A DNA stretch of 47,133 nt from an uncultured Gammaproteobacteria bacterium (GTDB lineage: Bacteria > Pseudomonadota > Gammaproteobacteria > Steroidobacterales > XN24). Both the position numbers and the translations under genes were made by a program. The stretch lies in contig CAMYOC010000051.1 of NCBI GenBank assembly GCA_947259915.1, positions 221,165-268,297 of the forward strand, written 5' to 3'. Shown piece by piece: positions 45,968 to 47,133 of this stretch. The notes under the pieces were generated by a model that saw only the letters and a program-made list of their open reading frames with translations, did not search any database and had not been told where the DNA came from. The first letter of the stretch is position 1. Every line of letters starts with the position of its first letter.

Positions 45968-46816
45968 CTAGCTGGACACCTGGTGGAGGTAGACGTCCTG
46001 TTGCGGGAACGGGATCGAGATACCCTCTTTATCAAAGTTCTTCTTGATCTGTTCCTGCAGATCGAAATAGAGCCCCCAGTAGTCCGCCGATTTGGCCCAG
46101 GGCCGCACGGTAAAGTTGACGCTGCTGTCGGCCAGCGCCATCACCGCGATCTGCGGCGCGGGATCCTTGAGCACGCGCTCGTCGGCGGCCAGCACCCGCT
46201 GAATCACGCTGCGCACCTTGTCCAGATCGTCGCCATAGCTGACGCCGATCACCAGATCCACGCGGCGGGTGTCATTGGCCGAGTAGTTGGTGATGGTGCC
46301 GGAATTGACCTGGGCGTTGGGCACGATGATGACCTTGTTGTCCGGCGTATGCAGCGTGGTGGTAAAGATCGAAATCGCCTTAACCACGCCGGCGATACCA
46401 CCCGCCTCGATAAAATCACCGACCTTGAACGGTCTGAAGATGATGATCAGCACACCCGCGGCAAAGTTGGCCAGCGAGCCCTGCAGGGCGAGACCGACCG
46501 CAAGACCGGCGGCACCTAGCACGGCGAGGAAGGAGGTCGTCTGCACGCCGAGCTGGCCGATGGCGGCGATGATGACGAATATCAGCAGGCCAACGTAGAC
46601 GATATTGCGCAGGAACACGATCAGCGTGTGATCGGTGCCGGCCTTTTGCATACCTTTTTCCAGCAGGCGGCTCAGCCATCGCGCGACCCAGCGGCCGATG
46701 ATAAAAATCGCCAGGGCTGCGATCAGCCGGATGCCGAAGTCGGCGGCCAGCTGGTAAAAATGCGTCCAGTCGATATTGGCCAGCGGATTGCTGAACGGTT
46801 CGTTGCCTGATTCCAT
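45968..46816 (-). CDS. mscS: Small-conductance mechanosensitive channel, MscS family
   Basis: This 282-residue channel opens under membrane tension and protects against hypoosmotic shock. It shows three membrane segments, the Gly/Ala-rich pore helix TM3 (FLAVLGAAGLAVGLALQGSL then ANFAAGVLIIIFRPF), and the beta domain VGDFIEAGGIAGVV with VPNAQVNSGTITNYS. The size matches E. coli MscS (286 residues). Confidence 0.95.
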   Translation of the reverse strand: MESGNEPFSNPLANIDWTHFYQLAADFGIRLIAALAIFIIGRWVARWLSRLLEKGMQKAGTDHTLIVFLRNIVYVGLLIFVIIAAIGQLGVQTTSFLAVLGAAGLAVGLALQGSLANFAAGVLIIIFRPFKVGDFIEAGGIAGVVKAISIFTTTLHTPDNKVIIVPNAQVNSGTITNYSANDTRRVDLVIGVSYGDDLDKVRSVIQRVLAADERVLKDPAPQIAVMALADSSVNFTVRPWAKSADYWGLYFDLQEQIKKNFDKEGISIPFPQQDVYLHQVSS

Positions 46817-46891
46817 GATTCAAATGGCTCCGGAGGTATGGGCGGGGCGCAAGGATACCAAACGCTCAGTACGCCGGCAGCTTACACAGAC

Positions 46892-46933
46892 AAAAAAAGG
46901 CGGGTCCCCGGGGGGGAGGAGTGGGGACCCGCC
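46892..46933 (-). terminator. Terminator of the right-edge gene
   Basis: In minus-strand RNA an 11-bp stem GGCGGGUCCCC/GGGGACCCGCC (arms 46899-46909 and 46923-46933) with a 13-base loop ends in seven U residues. It lies 32 bases past the stop of the DUF5666-like gene. Confidence 0.85.
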
Positions 46934-46965
46934 CATCCGCCGGAGTAGCCCGGCGGGAACATCAA

Positions 46966-47133
46966 TCAATCGTCGTCAAGTTCGCCTTCGTTCTCCAGCT
47001 CGGCCTCGTCGGCCACAAGCTGCGTCCCGTTCCAGCTGCCCTTCACGTCGATCAGGCGGCCGGCGGCAGCGCCAGTGAAGAAGTCCGCCGCCGATATCGG
47101 GTTATCGTCGTCGCGGAACTCGGTGTTGCCGTC
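46966..47133 (-). CDS. DUF5666-like protein, C-terminal part (runs off right edge)
   Basis: Fifty-five codons and a stop are visible. They include FFTGAAAGRLIDVKGSWNGT and the ending QLVADEAELENEGELDDD. The pattern (V)KGxWNGxxLVADExELE is that of DUF5666 repeats, small OB-like beta units in exported proteins. The N-terminus and probable signal peptide are outside the window. Function unknown. Confidence 0.7.
   Translation of the reverse strand, partial: DGNTEFRDDDNPISAADFFTGAAAGRLIDVKGSWNGTQLVADEAELENEGELDDD

Overview
The window is about 47 kb of GC-rich gammaproteobacterial chromosome, almost entirely coding. Gene order and gene fusions point towards the Xanthomonadales or a near relative. 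The evidence is an ilvC-ilvG-ilvM-threonine dehydratase-leuA operon, a fused aspartokinase/diaminopimelate decarboxylase, and a his operon headed by a TrpR-like regulator. A second block follows the order I know from Pseudomonas: ispB, rplU-rpmA, obgE, rpsT, murJ-ribF-ileS-lspA-ispH, then type IV minor pilins. No taxonomic marker such as 16S is present, so the lineage is an inference.

Layout. Positions 1-4900 (minus strand) hold the branched-chain amino acid operon, read from a promoter near 4845-4873 through a leader peptide and attenuator into ilvC, ilvG, ilvM, a threonine dehydratase and leuA, which runs off the left edge. ilvD is divergent (4951-6624). The lysAC fusion (6621-9212, minus) starts back-to-back with a YdbH-like/YdbL-like envelope pair (9354-12201). 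Positions 12365-14293 are an accessory stretch: a 53-residue PEP-CTERM protein, a decayed region, and a 191-residue PEP-CTERM protein. Both genes have a sigma54-like promoter and share a 32-bp upstream repeat. tRNA-Thr and an Irr-like Fur regulator with a Fur-box-like site follow. Positions 15019-17906 encode minor pilins (fimT, pilV, pilW, pilX, pilE) with no pilY1.

Positions 17907-24850 (minus) are ispH, lspA, ileS, ribF and murJ. Positions 24921-32342 are a complete, mostly overlapping his operon (regulator, G, D, C, B, H, A, F, IE). Its promoter is covered by a near-perfect 18-bp palindrome, and its hisF appears to start with ATT. Then come rpsT, obgE, rpmA, rplU, ispB and tRNA-Pro.

Positions 36262-47133 are more lineage-specific: a membrane TPR protein, a 1530-residue secreted protein (sialidase-like Asp-box motifs, NPN-type pentapeptide repeats, five HYR domains), a small exported protein, a TPR/2-oxoglutarate-oxygenase-like protein, an MscS channel, and the C-terminus of an acidic DUF5666-like protein.

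The most unusual items are the NPN-(L/Y)-(E/Q) pentad repeat in the giant secreted protein, the cargo-less PEP-CTERM peptide with its shared regulatory repeat, the predicted AUU start of hisF, and the legible ilv attenuator. I see no phage, CRISPR array or intact insertion sequence.
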